From positions 1 to 64,000 of the forward strand of contig NZ_BCRO01000039.1 in assembly GCF_001552635.1 (NCBI RefSeq): a stretch of 64,000 nt of DNA, in the 5' to 3' direction. Each line of letters starts with the position of its first letter. The first letter of the stretch is position 1. The position numbers and the translations under genes were made by a program. Below, one piece after another: positions 38,718 to 47,178 of this stretch. The DNA is from Actinomadura hibisca NBRC 15177 (GTDB taxonomy: Bacteria > Actinomycetota > Actinomycetes > Streptosporangiales > Streptosporangiaceae). Under the pieces are notes generated by a model. That model was not told the DNA's origin. It did no database searches and saw nothing but the letters and a program-made list of their open reading frames with translations.

Positions 38718-40970
38718 TCAGGTCTTGGCCTCGCCTGGTTCCTCCGGGACCAGCCAGACCGCGCCCAGCGGCGGGATCCGCATGACCGCCGACGCGGGCA
38801 TCGCGTGGTGGGGCTCGGCGGTCGCCTCCACCCGGCCCATGTTCCCCACGCCGCTGCCGCCGTAGTCGTAGGCGTCGGTGTTGAGGGCCTCCCGCCAGCC
38901 GCCCGCGTGCGGCAGGCCGACGCGGTAGTCCTCGTGCGGCGAGCCGGAGAAGTTCACCACGCACGCCATCACCGGGCGCGTCCCGTCCGGCCGCTCGGTC
39001 CCGTGGCGCAGGAACGACAGCACGTTGCCCGCCGCGTCGTTGGCGTCGATCCACTCGAAGCCCTGCGGGTCGTTGTCCAGTCCCCACAGCGCGGGCTCGG
39101 CGCGGTACAGGCCGTTCAGGTCGCGCACCAGGCGCTGCACGCCCGTGTGCCCCGCGCCCTCGGCGGAGTCGTCCAGCAGCCACCAGTCCAGCGGACGCGA
39201 CTCGGCCCACTCGCCGCCCTGCCCGAACTCCCCGCCCATGAACAGCAGTTGCTTGCCCGGGTGCGACCACATGTAGGCCAGCAGCGCGCGCAGGCCCGCG
39301 AACCGGTTCCACTCGTCGCCGGGCATCTTGCCCAGCAGCGAGCCCTTCAGGTGCACCACCTCGTCGTGCGACAGCGGCAGCACGTAGTTCTCCGAGAACG
39401 CGTACACCAGCGAGAAGGTCAGCTCGCCGTGGTGGTAGTTGCGGAACACCGGCTCGTGCTGGAAGTAGCCGAGCGTGTCGTGCATCCAGCCCATGTTCCA
39501 CTTGAAGCCAAAGCCCAGGCCGCCGAGGTGCGTCGGGCGGGTCACGCCGGGCCAGGCCGTGGATTCCTCGGCGATCGTGATGATGCCGGGCGAGCGCTTG
39601 TAAACGGTCGCGTTCATCTCCTGGAGGAACGAGATCGCCTCCAGGTTCTCCCGGCCGCCGTAGATGTTGGGCGTCCACTGCCCCTCGTCGCGGGAGTAGT
39701 CCAGGTACAACATCGAGGCGACCGCGTCCACGCGCAGCCCGTCGACGTGGAACTCCTCCAGCCAGTAGGACGCGTTCGCCACCAGGAAGTTGCGCACCTC
39801 GGCGCGGCCGAAGTTGAACACCAGCGTGCCCCAGTCGGGGTGCTCGCCGCGCGCGGGGTCCTCGTGCTCGTACAGGGCGGTGCCGTCGAAGCGCGCGAGC
39901 GCCCACTCGTCCTTGGGGAAGTGCGCCGGGACCCAGTCGACGATCACGCCGATGCCCGCCTGGTGCAGCCGGTCCACCAGCAGCCGGAAGTCGTCGGGGT
40001 CGCCGAACCGGGAGGTCGGCGCGTAGTAGGAGGTCACCTGGTAGCCCCACGACGGGCCGTAGGGGTGCTCGGCGACCGGCAGGAACTCCACGTGCGTGAA
40101 CCCCATGTCGCGCACGTAGGCGGTCAGCTCGTCGGCCAGCTCGCGGTAGCCGAGGCCCGGCCGCCACGAGCCGAGGTGCACCTCGTAGACGCTCATCGGC
40201 TCGTGCACCCACTGGCGGCCCTTGCGGCGGTCCATCCAGTCGCCGTCGGCCCACTCGTAGGCGGAGGTGAACACCTTCGACGCGGTCGCGGGCGGGATCT
40301 CGGTCGCCTGCGCCATCGGGTCGGCCTTGGTGCGCCACACGCCGTCGGCGCCCAGGATCTGGAACTTGTAGCAGGCGCCGTCGGCTACTTCTGGGATGAA
40401 GAGTTCCCACACGCCGGTGGAGCCCAGCGCCCGCATCGGGTGCGCCCGGCCGTCCCAGTGGTTGAAGTCGCCGACCACGCGCACGCCGCGCGCGGTCGGT
40501 GCCCACACCGAGAACGCCGTGCCGTTGACCGGGCCGAACGCCGACGCGTAGGAGCGCACCCGCGCGCCCAGCGCCCGCCACAACTCTTCGTGCCGCCCCT
40601 CGCTGATCAGGTGCATGTCCAGCTCGCCCAGCGTGGGCAGGTGGCGGTAGGGGTCATCCTGGATCAGTTCGACGCCGTCGTCGTAGGTGACCGCGAGCCG
40701 GTAGTCGGGGACGGCCTGCGGGGCGTCGTCGCGGCCGGTTCCGGCCAGGGACGTCCCGGCGGGCAACGTGCCGCCGAACACGCCCTCGTGGACGTGCCGC
40801 AGCCGCTTGCGGTCGCCGTCCGGCAGGACCACCTCCACCCGCTGCGCGAGGGGGCGCAACGCTCTGATCGTCACCCCGCCGCGCCCCGGATGAGCGCCCA
40901 GAACGGCGTGTGGATCGTGGTGGTCGCCGCTGACGAGCTGGTCGATCTCCGCGCGCGTCACTCGTGCCAT
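38718..40970 (-). CDS. glgB: 1,4-alpha-glucan branching enzyme, 750 aa
   Basis: GH13 branching enzyme that makes alpha-1,6 branches in glycogen or in the alpha-glucan of the GlgE pathway. N-terminal CBM48-type modules (about 1-220), then the barrel: EFLPVAEHPYGPSWGYQVT, the nucleophile Asp in DGLRVDAVASMLY, the acid Glu in IAEESTAWPG, and LSHDEVVHLKG. Length is normal for the actinobacterial enzyme. The ATG at 40970 starts MARVTRAEIDQLVSGDHHDP, where the conserved DPHAVLG follows. In many actinomycetes glgB neighbours glgE; here it lies 17.6 kb away. Confidence 0.95.
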   Translation of the reverse strand: MARVTRAEIDQLVSGDHHDPHAVLGAHPGRGGVTIRALRPLAQRVEVVLPDGDRKRLRHVHEGVFGGTLPAGTSLAGTGRDDAPQAVPDYRLAVTYDDGVELIQDDPYRHLPTLGELDMHLISEGRHEELWRALGARVRSYASAFGPVNGTAFSVWAPTARGVRVVGDFNHWDGRAHPMRALGSTGVWELFIPEVADGACYKFQILGADGVWRTKADPMAQATEIPPATASKVFTSAYEWADGDWMDRRKGRQWVHEPMSVYEVHLGSWRPGLGYRELADELTAYVRDMGFTHVEFLPVAEHPYGPSWGYQVTSYYAPTSRFGDPDDFRLLVDRLHQAGIGVIVDWVPAHFPKDEWALARFDGTALYEHEDPARGEHPDWGTLVFNFGRAEVRNFLVANASYWLEEFHVDGLRVDAVASMLYLDYSRDEGQWTPNIYGGRENLEAISFLQEMNATVYKRSPGIITIAEESTAWPGVTRPTHLGGLGFGFKWNMGWMHDTLGYFQHEPVFRNYHHGELTFSLVYAFSENYVLPLSHDEVVHLKGSLLGKMPGDEWNRFAGLRALLAYMWSHPGKQLLFMGGEFGQGGEWAESRPLDWWLLDDSAEGAGHTGVQRLVRDLNGLYRAEPALWGLDNDPQGFEWIDANDAAGNVLSFLRHGTERPDGTRPVMACVVNFSGSPHEDYRVGLPHAGGWREALNTDAYDYGGSGVGNMGRVEATAEPHHAMPASAVMRIPPLGAVWLVPEEPGEAKT

Positions 40971-41082
40971 GGGGGCATGGCCTCCTCGTCCAGGGGGGTT
41001 CGGACCTCCCTATCCGTGCCCGGAGATCGGCGTCTGTCACTTCACCGGAGGAGACGTTTCGGGAGTCTTTCCCCTGGGACGG

Positions 41083-42279
41083 TCAGAACAGGCAGAAGGT
41101 GGCGGCGCTCTCGGGCAGGGATTCCGCCCCCGCCGGGAGCAGGCCGAGGCCCAGGTGGCGGCGCGTTTTCGCGGGTGGCGGGCCCGTGTCGGACCGGCGG
41201 GAGCGCCACTGGCCGTAGCGGCGCATCGTGCGGTCGGCCATCGCGTAGAGCCGGGGGTTGTTCAGGACGGTCTCGCGCGCCCGCGTGACGGGCTCGTGCC
41301 GCATCCAGTGCGCCGCGCCCGCCGCACTGCGGGTCCGCACGACGCCTTCGGCGACGGGGAAGGAGTGGTTCTGCAACTCCTGCTTGTAGCGCCAGCCGAC
41401 CGCCGGGCCCATGTCGATCTCCTGCACGCCCAGTGCCGCCGCCTGCTCGGCCATGTGCAGGTGCAGCACCAGACCGGGGGAGTACTTCGCGAACTCGGGG
41501 TCGTACACCGGGAACCACGTCACCAGCGTGCGCGCGCTGCGCAGGCCGAAATGCCCGGCGACCGGGCGGCCGTCGGCGTAGAGCATCGACAGGCTGCCCG
41601 CGAAGGCGTCCTCGTGGGTGGCGTGCAGCCGGTCGACCAGGTCCACCACCCACGGCTTGGCGAACCGGTCGGCGCGGCCCATCGCCCGGTACTGGTCGGA
41701 CTTCCAGCGCCGCACCAGCGCCAGCGACGCGTCGTCCCGCACGTCGAACTCGAAGCGCACCTCGCCGACGTCGCGGCCGAGCTTGCGCTCCTTGTAGCGG
41801 GTCTGCTTGACGACCTTGGAGCCCTTGGCCTTCAGCGAGGCGGTGTAGGCGTCGAAGCCGCCGGTCAGGTCGATCACCGCCGAGTCCAGGCGTTTGCCCA
41901 CGTACGGCTCGAACCACGGCTGGCCCGGCAGCAGCGTGCCGAACCCCCACGCCGCCAGCCCGCACGCGCGCAGCAGCTCGCGCGCGTCCAGGTCCAGGCC
42001 CGGCGCGTGCACCAGGCCCTGGCCGAGGGACAACCAGCCGCCGATCGCGGCGGCGCTGCGGCGGCCGGTCAGCTCGAACGGGAAGAAGCCGGTGACGTCG
42101 CCGCCCGGCCGCTCCGACAACACCGCCACGCGCGCGCCGTCGATCACCTGGTCCACGGCCCGCGCGTAGCCCGCCGACATGAACGGGTTGGCGAGCCGGG
42201 GCCGGTCGTTCTGCATCTTCCGCCACGCGCTGAGCTCGGCCTCGCCCAGCTCGCGCGGCCGGACCACGGTCACGTGCAT
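41083..42279 (-). CDS. GNAT-fold acyltransferase of the CelD/FemAB-like type, 398 aa
   Basis: Member of the Acetyltransf_6 group linked to polysaccharide synthesis. Key parts: GFFPFELTGRRSAAAIGG, TRYKERKLGRDVGEVRFEF in the centre, YADGRPVAGHFGL and EIDMGPAVGWRYKQEL. It is a paralogue of the protein at 52616-53686, sharing the RYKERKLGRDVGE core. The ATG at 42279 is 25 bp after the P450 stop, so it is the last gene of a GH39-P450-GNAT operon. The acceptor is probably a surface glycan or lipid intermediate (inference). Confidence 0.82.
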   Translation of the reverse strand: MHVTVVRPRELGEAELSAWRKMQNDRPRLANPFMSAGYARAVDQVIDGARVAVLSERPGGDVTGFFPFELTGRRSAAAIGGWLSLGQGLVHAPGLDLDARELLRACGLAAWGFGTLLPGQPWFEPYVGKRLDSAVIDLTGGFDAYTASLKAKGSKVVKQTRYKERKLGRDVGEVRFEFDVRDDASLALVRRWKSDQYRAMGRADRFAKPWVVDLVDRLHATHEDAFAGSLSMLYADGRPVAGHFGLRSARTLVTWFPVYDPEFAKYSPGLVLHLHMAEQAAALGVQEIDMGPAVGWRYKQELQNHSFPVAEGVVRTRSAAGAAHWMRHEPVTRARETVLNNPRLYAMADRTMRRYGQWRSRRSDTGPPPAKTRRHLGLGLLPAGAESLPESAATFCLF

Positions 42280-42304
42280 GGAAAACCCCCCAGGGCCGGT
42301 CGGG

Positions 42305-43585
42305 TCAGCGGTCGTAGGTGAAGGGCAGGCGGGTGATGCCGTTGTCGAAGTTCGACAGCAGGTACGTCGGGTCGCCGGTGGCGCGCAGGCCCGGCAGCCG
42401 GGTGAACAGCTCCCGGAACATGATCTTCAGTTCCATGCGGGCCAGGTTGGCGCCCAGGCACAGGTGCGGGCCGGGGCCGCCGAACGCGACGTGCGGGTTG
42501 GGCGAGCGCGTGACGTCGAAGGTGTCGGGGTCGGGGAACACCTCGGGGTCGCGGTTGGCGGCCCCGTAGAACAGCACGACCTTGTCGCCCGCCTTGAGGG
42601 CGCGGCCGCCCAGCTCGAAGTCGCGGGTCAGCGTGCGGCGGAACTGCATGATCGGCGACACGTACCGCACCAGCTCCTCGATCGTGCCGCCGATCCGCGC
42701 GTCGTAGTCGGCCAGCAGCAGGTCGCGCTGGCCGGGGTGGTCGGTGAAGAGCTTCAGGCCGTGGGTGAGGGTGTTGCGGGTGGTCTCGTTGCCCGCCACC
42801 AGCAGCAGGTCGAAGAACGAGCCCAGCTCGGCCACCGACAGGCGCTCCCCGTCGGGGTTGGCGTTGACCAGCGCCGACACCAGGTCCTCGCGGGGGGCGG
42901 CGCGGCGCGCCTCGCCCAGTCTCGCCACGAACCGGTGCAGGTCCACGATCGCCTTGAGGTTCCCGGCCAGCAGCCGCAACGTGCGCGGGTTCGCCAGCGA
43001 GCCGCGCACGCCCGAGTACTCGGTCATGGCGTCCACCCGCGACAACACGTACGGGCGGGCCTTCTCCGGGATGCCCATCATCGCGCAGATGACCGCGAGC
43101 TGGAACGGCGCGGCGACCTGCGCGACGAAGTCGCCCGGCCCGTCCTTCTCCACCCGGTCGAGCACGCGGGCGGCGATGGCGCGCACCTCGTCCTCGATGG
43201 TCGCGAGCATCTTGGGCGTGAACGCGCGGAACACGATGCGGCGCAACCGGGCGTGCTCGGGATCGTCCATGTTGATCATGGGGGTGCCGAACACCTTCGC
43301 CAGCCACGGCGGCGGCTCGGGCGAGGTGGCGGCCGGCTCGCTGGAGAACACCTTGGCGTTGCGGCTGGCGGTGACCACGTCGGCGTGCCGCACCAGCGCG
43401 TAGAAACCCTTGCCGGACCGCACGAACGGCACGCGCGGCTCGGCGAAGTAGACCGGCGCGCCGCGCTCGCGCAGCCGGGCGAAGTCGGCCAGGCGCTCGT
43501 GCGGGGGACGGTTCCAGAACGCCATGTCCACCACGTCGATGCCGGTCCCCGCCGCGTCGGCGGGCGGCGCGGTGCCCTGGGCCAT
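42305..43585 (-). CDS. cytochrome P450, 426 aa
   Basis: Soluble P450 monooxygenase of the CYP124/125-like bacterial type: I-helix LLLVAGNETTRNTL, ExxR helix EELVRYVSP, and the heme Cys in AFGGPGPHLCLGANLAR. The substrate-binding part has PMINMDDPEHARLRRIVFRAF, typical of the class. The heme loop GGPGPH resembles steroid/methyl-branched-lipid P450s, suggesting a lipid or terpenoid substrate (inference). Redox partners are not adjacent. It lies between the GH39-like and GNAT genes with gaps of 49 and 25 bp, so it is in one operon with them. Confidence 0.9.
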   Translation of the reverse strand: MAQGTAPPADAAGTGIDVVDMAFWNRPPHERLADFARLRERGAPVYFAEPRVPFVRSGKGFYALVRHADVVTASRNAKVFSSEPAATSPEPPPWLAKVFGTPMINMDDPEHARLRRIVFRAFTPKMLATIEDEVRAIAARVLDRVEKDGPGDFVAQVAAPFQLAVICAMMGIPEKARPYVLSRVDAMTEYSGVRGSLANPRTLRLLAGNLKAIVDLHRFVARLGEARRAAPREDLVSALVNANPDGERLSVAELGSFFDLLLVAGNETTRNTLTHGLKLFTDHPGQRDLLLADYDARIGGTIEELVRYVSPIMQFRRTLTRDFELGGRALKAGDKVVLFYGAANRDPEVFPDPDTFDVTRSPNPHVAFGGPGPHLCLGANLARMELKIMFRELFTRLPGLRATGDPTYLLSNFDNGITRLPFTYDR

Positions 43586-43634
43586 GCGCTCTCCTCGTCT
43601 AGCTCGGTCTGGCTCGTTCGGGGGGTGGACGGGG

Positions 43635-45002
43635 TCAGCGGGCGATCCAGCGGACCTCGTAGGGGCCCAGGTCGATGCCCTGGCCCTCGATCCGCGTGCG
43701 CGCCGCCGTCGCCCGGGTGTTGACCGCGACCATCTGGCGGCTCTGTGCCAGGACCCGCACGGACGGGTCGTCGGCCCTGACGTCCAGCAGCTTGGTGCCG
43801 GGCGGGAACCAGCGCTCGAAGTTCTGGAGGTTGGCCAGCGTCGGGGTGGGCGCGCCGCCGCCCGACCACAGGCAGCCCGCGCAGTCGGCGCTGGTGGCGG
43901 TCTGCGGGCTCCAGTAGAACGCGCTGGCCGCGCCGCCGCGCACGAACTCCATCATCGCCGCGGCGTGCACCGCGCCGCGCCGCTCGTCGGTCCAGTCCGA
44001 GGGCACCGGCTCGACGTACCACTCGGCCCACCAGACCGGCAGGCGCGGGTCGAGGCCGCGCAACCAGCGGGTGACGTCGGAGAACTTGGTCAGCACCTGG
44101 AACTCGTCCGTCTTCACCTCGCGCTGCACGGGCATGGCGTGCCCGTCGACCGCGATGAAGTCGGCGCCCTTCTTGTGCTCGTACCAGTACTTGACGGCGT
44201 CGAGATTGCGCTGGTCCATGCTGCCCCAGGAACCCGACAGCTCCGACGGCGGACCGTCGGCCCTGCCTGGGGCGTTGCTGTTCATGACCATGTAGGGGCC
44301 GCCGACCTTGATGTCGGAGTCCACCTTCTTCAGCGCGGTGTAGACCTCGTTGTAGAGCTTGGTGTAGCCCTCGTAGTCCCAGCGGTTGCCGGACGGGTTC
44401 CAGAAGCCCTTGAACTCGTTCCAGACGGTGTAGTACTTGACGTCCGGGTAACGCTTGGCTACCTCGGCGGCCAGCTTGGCGTAGTCGTCGAAGTGCTCGG
44501 GCTCCAGCGCCGTCTCCAGCCGCGACCAGTCGGTCTTGCCCGCCTCGCCGCCCTTCATCCAGTCCGGCCCGCAGCACAGGGTGACCACCGGCGTGCCCCT
44601 GGTCTGGCGGATCACGTCGATGCGGCGGTCCAGCGACGACCAGTTGTACTCGCCGGGCCGGGGCATCGGGTTGTCCACGCCCCATCCCATGATCGGTGTC
44701 ACCTGCGGCATGGGCTGCCGCGCCAGCTCGGCGAGCGTCTGCTGCGGGCCGCGCTCGCGGTCCACGGTGTTCTGGGTGTGGGTGAAGCCCCACGCGGGCC
44801 AGTCCTTGGGCGCACCCGCGCCGACCTCGCTGGCGACCTTGGCGGGCTTCCCGACGGTCGCGCCGCCGCCGGGCCGCCAGCCCGTCACCGCGATGGCGAC
44901 GGTGGCGGCCAGCACCCCGGCCAGCGCCGCGCCGAGGGCGACCAGGAACAGGCGCCGCCGGGGGCGTCCGTGGCGTCCCTGCCGGTTGCGGAACAGCGCC
45001 AT
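43635..45002 (-). CDS. membrane-anchored GH39-like glycosidase, 455 aa
   Basis: The N terminus has a basic stretch and one membrane helix (about 21-40, LVALGAALAGVLAATVAIAVTG written in part), so the domain faces outward. The rest is a TIM-barrel glycosidase: acid/base Glu in YTVWNEFKGFW, probable nucleophile in VWWAEWYVEP, and MGWGVDNPMPRPGEYNW earlier. Nearest known type is GH39 (beta-xylosidase/alpha-iduronidase), not certain. Start ATG 45002 is favoured because the helix follows; a longer form from 45086 is possible. It probably trims a surface polysaccharide. Confidence 0.78.
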   Translation of the reverse strand: MALFRNRQGRHGRPRRRLFLVALGAALAGVLAATVAIAVTGWRPGGGATVGKPAKVASEVGAGAPKDWPAWGFTHTQNTVDRERGPQQTLAELARQPMPQVTPIMGWGVDNPMPRPGEYNWSSLDRRIDVIRQTRGTPVVTLCCGPDWMKGGEAGKTDWSRLETALEPEHFDDYAKLAAEVAKRYPDVKYYTVWNEFKGFWNPSGNRWDYEGYTKLYNEVYTALKKVDSDIKVGGPYMVMNSNAPGRADGPPSELSGSWGSMDQRNLDAVKYWYEHKKGADFIAVDGHAMPVQREVKTDEFQVLTKFSDVTRWLRGLDPRLPVWWAEWYVEPVPSDWTDERRGAVHAAAMMEFVRGGAASAFYWSPQTATSADCAGCLWSGGGAPTPTLANLQNFERWFPPGTKLLDVRADDPSVRVLAQSRQMVAVNTRATAARTRIEGQGIDLGPYEVRWIAR

Positions 45003-45488
45003 GCGGCTCGTCTCGTTCCGCTGCTGGACTTCCAAGGAGTCCTCCAAGGGGAGGGCCGGGGGGCGTGCCGTGCCGGTTCGGCACATTGGTTAGAACGCCA
45101 TGGGGGAGGCGCTGGTTCGGGTCCACCGCGCGCCGGACCGTCACAACTCCCTTACCTGTGCGGACAATCGCCAGGCCACCGGCCCGTGGCTCGGCCGCGG
45201 CCGGAATGGGTCAGCGTCCGTGGCGGCTCCGGGTTCCGGCCGCGAGGGACGCGGCGGATGGCGACCGCACGGGCGGCCCGACTTCTGGGGGGTCGCGCCG
45301 AATCGCACCGACCGTGCGGTCACGTCCAGCTGGCCCCGGGGGTGACACCGACCCCACCCACCAGGACTCCATTCCTGTGTCACCTCAGCGCCAGAGGTAC
45401 CTGACGCCCCGGACCGTCCGGACCCGGTCCGCCCCCGTCGGGGGACCGGGCCGCACGGCGCCGCGGCCACCGGCGCCCGCGCGCCCGG
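45003..45488. other. 486-bp noncoding stretch
   Basis: Between the GH39-like start and the end of the 72-aa protein. No reading with good codon bias and ribosome site was found on either strand. It should hold the promoter of the GH39-P450-GNAT operon near its left end and the terminator at 45423-45450. It has some short palindromes (for example AGGTACCT near 45391) without clear meaning. Confidence 0.5.
45423..45450. terminator. hairpin downstream of the 72-aa protein gene
   Basis: CCCGGTCC, a bulged G, CCCCC, loop GTC, then GGGGGACCGGG can form a stem of about 11 bp with one bulge. It is 39 bp past the stop of the minus-strand small gene. There is no T run. Confidence 0.5.
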
Positions 45489-45707
45489 TCACCGGCCCTC
45501 GTCGTCGCGGCGGCGCTGGTCGAGCAGCAGCGCGCGCAGCCCGGCGGAGTCGTCGGCGGCCACCGTCATCGCGTAACCGGCCTGGAGCTGGGCGTCGGTG
45601 AGGTCGCCGCTGCGGGTGGCGTACCAGCGGCCGGCGTCGCTGCGCCACACCAGCCAGCCGGGGAACTCCCGCTCGATGGCCGTCTTCAGATCCTCGAAGT
45701 CGCCCAT
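45489..45707 (-). CDS. small hypothetical protein, 72 aa
   Basis: The product starts MGDFEDLKTAIEREFPGWLVWRS and contains GRWYATRSGDLTDAQLQAGY, then a helix ending in a charged RRRDDEGR tail. The Trp-rich start followed by RWYATR is seen in small actinomycete proteins of unknown function. The ATG at 45707 has GGAAAGGA upstream. It is divergent from the GntR gene, with a 16-bp palindrome between them that may regulate both. Confidence 0.75.
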   Translation of the reverse strand: MGDFEDLKTAIEREFPGWLVWRSDAGRWYATRSGDLTDAQLQAGYAMTVAADDSAGLRALLLDQRRRDDEGR

Positions 45708-45734
45708 CAAGGTCGTCCTTTCCCCGAGGCGGCT

Positions 45735-45750
45735 CTTCTGTATACAAAAG
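45735..45750. promoter_or_regulatory. GntR operator candidate
   Basis: CTTCTGTATACAAAAG is a palindrome except at one pair, with the core TGTATACA. It lies 28 bp before the 72-aa protein start and 118 bp before the GntR gene. GntR/HutC-family proteins bind such AT-rich palindromes, so autoregulation is likely (inference). Confidence 0.65.
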
Positions 45751-45867
45751 TCTTACTCGGTCAAAGAAGTGTCAAGCTGTCCGTAAGCGGACCGTCTCTC
45801 CGGAGATAGCGCCAGGGAGGAGCGGAGAGGCGGAAGTGACGGGGCGGGACGAAAGGGGGTGACGCCG

Positions 45868-46809
45868 GTGCCGGACCGTCCGGCCTACCTGCGCATTGCC
45901 GACACCCTGCGCGAGCAGATCCGCGGCGGCGCGCAACCGCCGGGTTCCCGGCTGCCGACGATGGCGGAGCTGAGCGCGGCCCACGGTGTCTCCGAGATCG
46001 TCGTCCGGCAGGCCATCGCCCAGCTCAGGGGCGAGGGCCTGGTGGAGACCCGCCGCGGCGGCGGCACGGTGGTGCGGGTCGTGCCACCGGTGCGCCGGGT
46101 GGCGATGGACCGCTACCGCGCCTTCACCCGCCCCGAGGCACAACCCGGGGACCAGGGGGAAACCCGAGGTGGGGCTCAGGGTGAGGGCCAGGGCGGCACC
46201 TCAGCCAGCGCGCCGACCGGCGTGCCAGGCGGCGCGCCCGGCAGCGTGTCCGGTGGTGTGCCAGGCGGCATGCCCGGTGGCGCGCAGGGCGACGTCCGGG
46301 CCGGTGCGCCGCCCGCCGGGTCGCCGCTGGCCACCACCTTCACCCGCGACCAGCGCATCTCCTGGCGCGAGTACCGGCTGGACAAGCAGTTCAGCCGCAC
46401 CCGCGCCGGGCCGGAACTGGCCACCCTGTTCGAGCTGCCCACCGGCACCGAGCTGCTGCGCCGCCGCTTCGTGTTCTACGCGCGCGGCGAGCCGCAGCAG
46501 ATCTCGGTCAACTACCTGCCGTGGGAGGTGGTCGGCGACACCCCCGTCGCCGACCCCGCGCGCGAGCCCTGGCCCGGCGGCACGCTGGCCCAGCTCAGCT
46601 TCCTCGGCCACCCGCCGACCCGCGTCGAGGAGGCCGTCACCGCCCGGATGCCCACGCCGGAGGAGGCCGAGACGTTGCGCATGGGCGGCGGCGTGCCGGT
46701 GTTCGCCGTGACCCGCCGGATGATCTCCGGCGCGCGGATCATGGAGGTGTGCCGCGACATCGTCATCCCGGCCGACCGGGTGGTGCTGGACTACGGCATC
46801 GATCTTTAG
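45868..46809 (+). CDS. GntR/HutC-family regulator with a repetitive linker, 313 aa
   Basis: The N-terminal winged helix (YLRIADTLREQIRGGAQPPGSRLPTMAELSAAHGVSEIVVRQAIAQLRGEGLVETRRGGG in about 5-64) is joined to a UTRA ligand domain (about 155-313: RRRFVFYARGEPQQISVNYLP, VFAVTRRMISGARIMEVCRDIV). Between them is a 70-residue Gly/Pro-rich stretch with six four-residue repeats that homologues lack. The GTG at 45868 has AAAGGGGG eight bases upstream; the GTG at 45859 overlaps that site. It is divergent from the 72-aa gene. It is probably a repressor; ligand unknown. Confidence 0.88.
   Translation: MPDRPAYLRIADTLREQIRGGAQPPGSRLPTMAELSAAHGVSEIVVRQAIAQLRGEGLVETRRGGGTVVRVVPPVRRVAMDRYRAFTRPEAQPGDQGETRGGAQGEGQGGTSASAPTGVPGGAPGSVSGGVPGGMPGGAQGDVRAGAPPAGSPLATTFTRDQRISWREYRLDKQFSRTRAGPELATLFELPTGTELLRRRFVFYARGEPQQISVNYLPWEVVGDTPVADPAREPWPGGTLAQLSFLGHPPTRVEEAVTARMPTPEEAETLRMGGGVPVFAVTRRMISGARIMEVCRDIVIPADRVVLDYGIDL
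46219..46290. repeat. 12-bp in-frame repeats in the GntR linker, six units
   Basis: Six 12-bp units code GVPG, GAPG, SVSG, GVPG, GMPG and GAQG, a collagen-like tract. The period keeps the reading frame, so the linker length could vary between strains. Confidence 0.75.
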
Positions 46810-46815
46810 GAGCGG

Positions 46816-47178
46816 TCACTCCTGGTAGAGCCAGTCCTCCTCGTCGTCCTCGCGGCGGCGCGCGGGGATGTCCTGGCGCGTCGTGTTCGCGCCGGCCGCC
46901 GGACGCCGCGGCGGCGGCACGAGCGGGGCCGGGGGCCGCCCGCGGCGGTGCACCCGGCCGAGGCCCGCCAGCAGGCCGCTGAGCACCAGCACGGCGACCA
47001 GGCCGGTGCCCGGCGACCACGCGCCCGCCATCAGCATCACCTGCGCCGACCCCGCCACCACCGTGATGCTCCCGACGACGGCGACCGCCAGCCGCCCCAC
47101 CGGGTCCAGCCCGCCCAGCAGCGTCCAGAACGCCGCGCCCGGCACGGCGAACAGCAGCGTCGCCAGCAGCACCGTCAT
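46816..47178 (-). CDS. small membrane protein at the end of the polysaccharide operon, 120 aa
   Basis: Three hydrophobic stretches (about 2-20, 25-45 and 48-66) are followed by a Pro/Arg-rich cytosolic tail ending REDDEEDWLYQE. The ATG at 47178 overlaps the stop of the large membrane protein gene upstream (ATGA), so they are coupled. I do not recognise a family. It may be an accessory subunit of the polymerase or transporter encoded next to it. Confidence 0.72.
   Translation of the reverse strand: MTVLLATLLFAVPGAAFWTLLGGLDPVGRLAVAVVGSITVVAGSAQVMLMAGAWSPGTGLVAVLVLSGLLAGLGRVHRRGRPPAPLVPPPRRPAAGANTTRQDIPARRREDDEEDWLYQE

Noticed and set aside
38805..41288. 827-codon plus-strand open frame opposite glgB
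   Set aside because: It is the antisense shadow of glgB: GC-rich codons leave few stops on the opposite strand, and its composition (Val/Arg/Gly/His-rich) is not protein-like.
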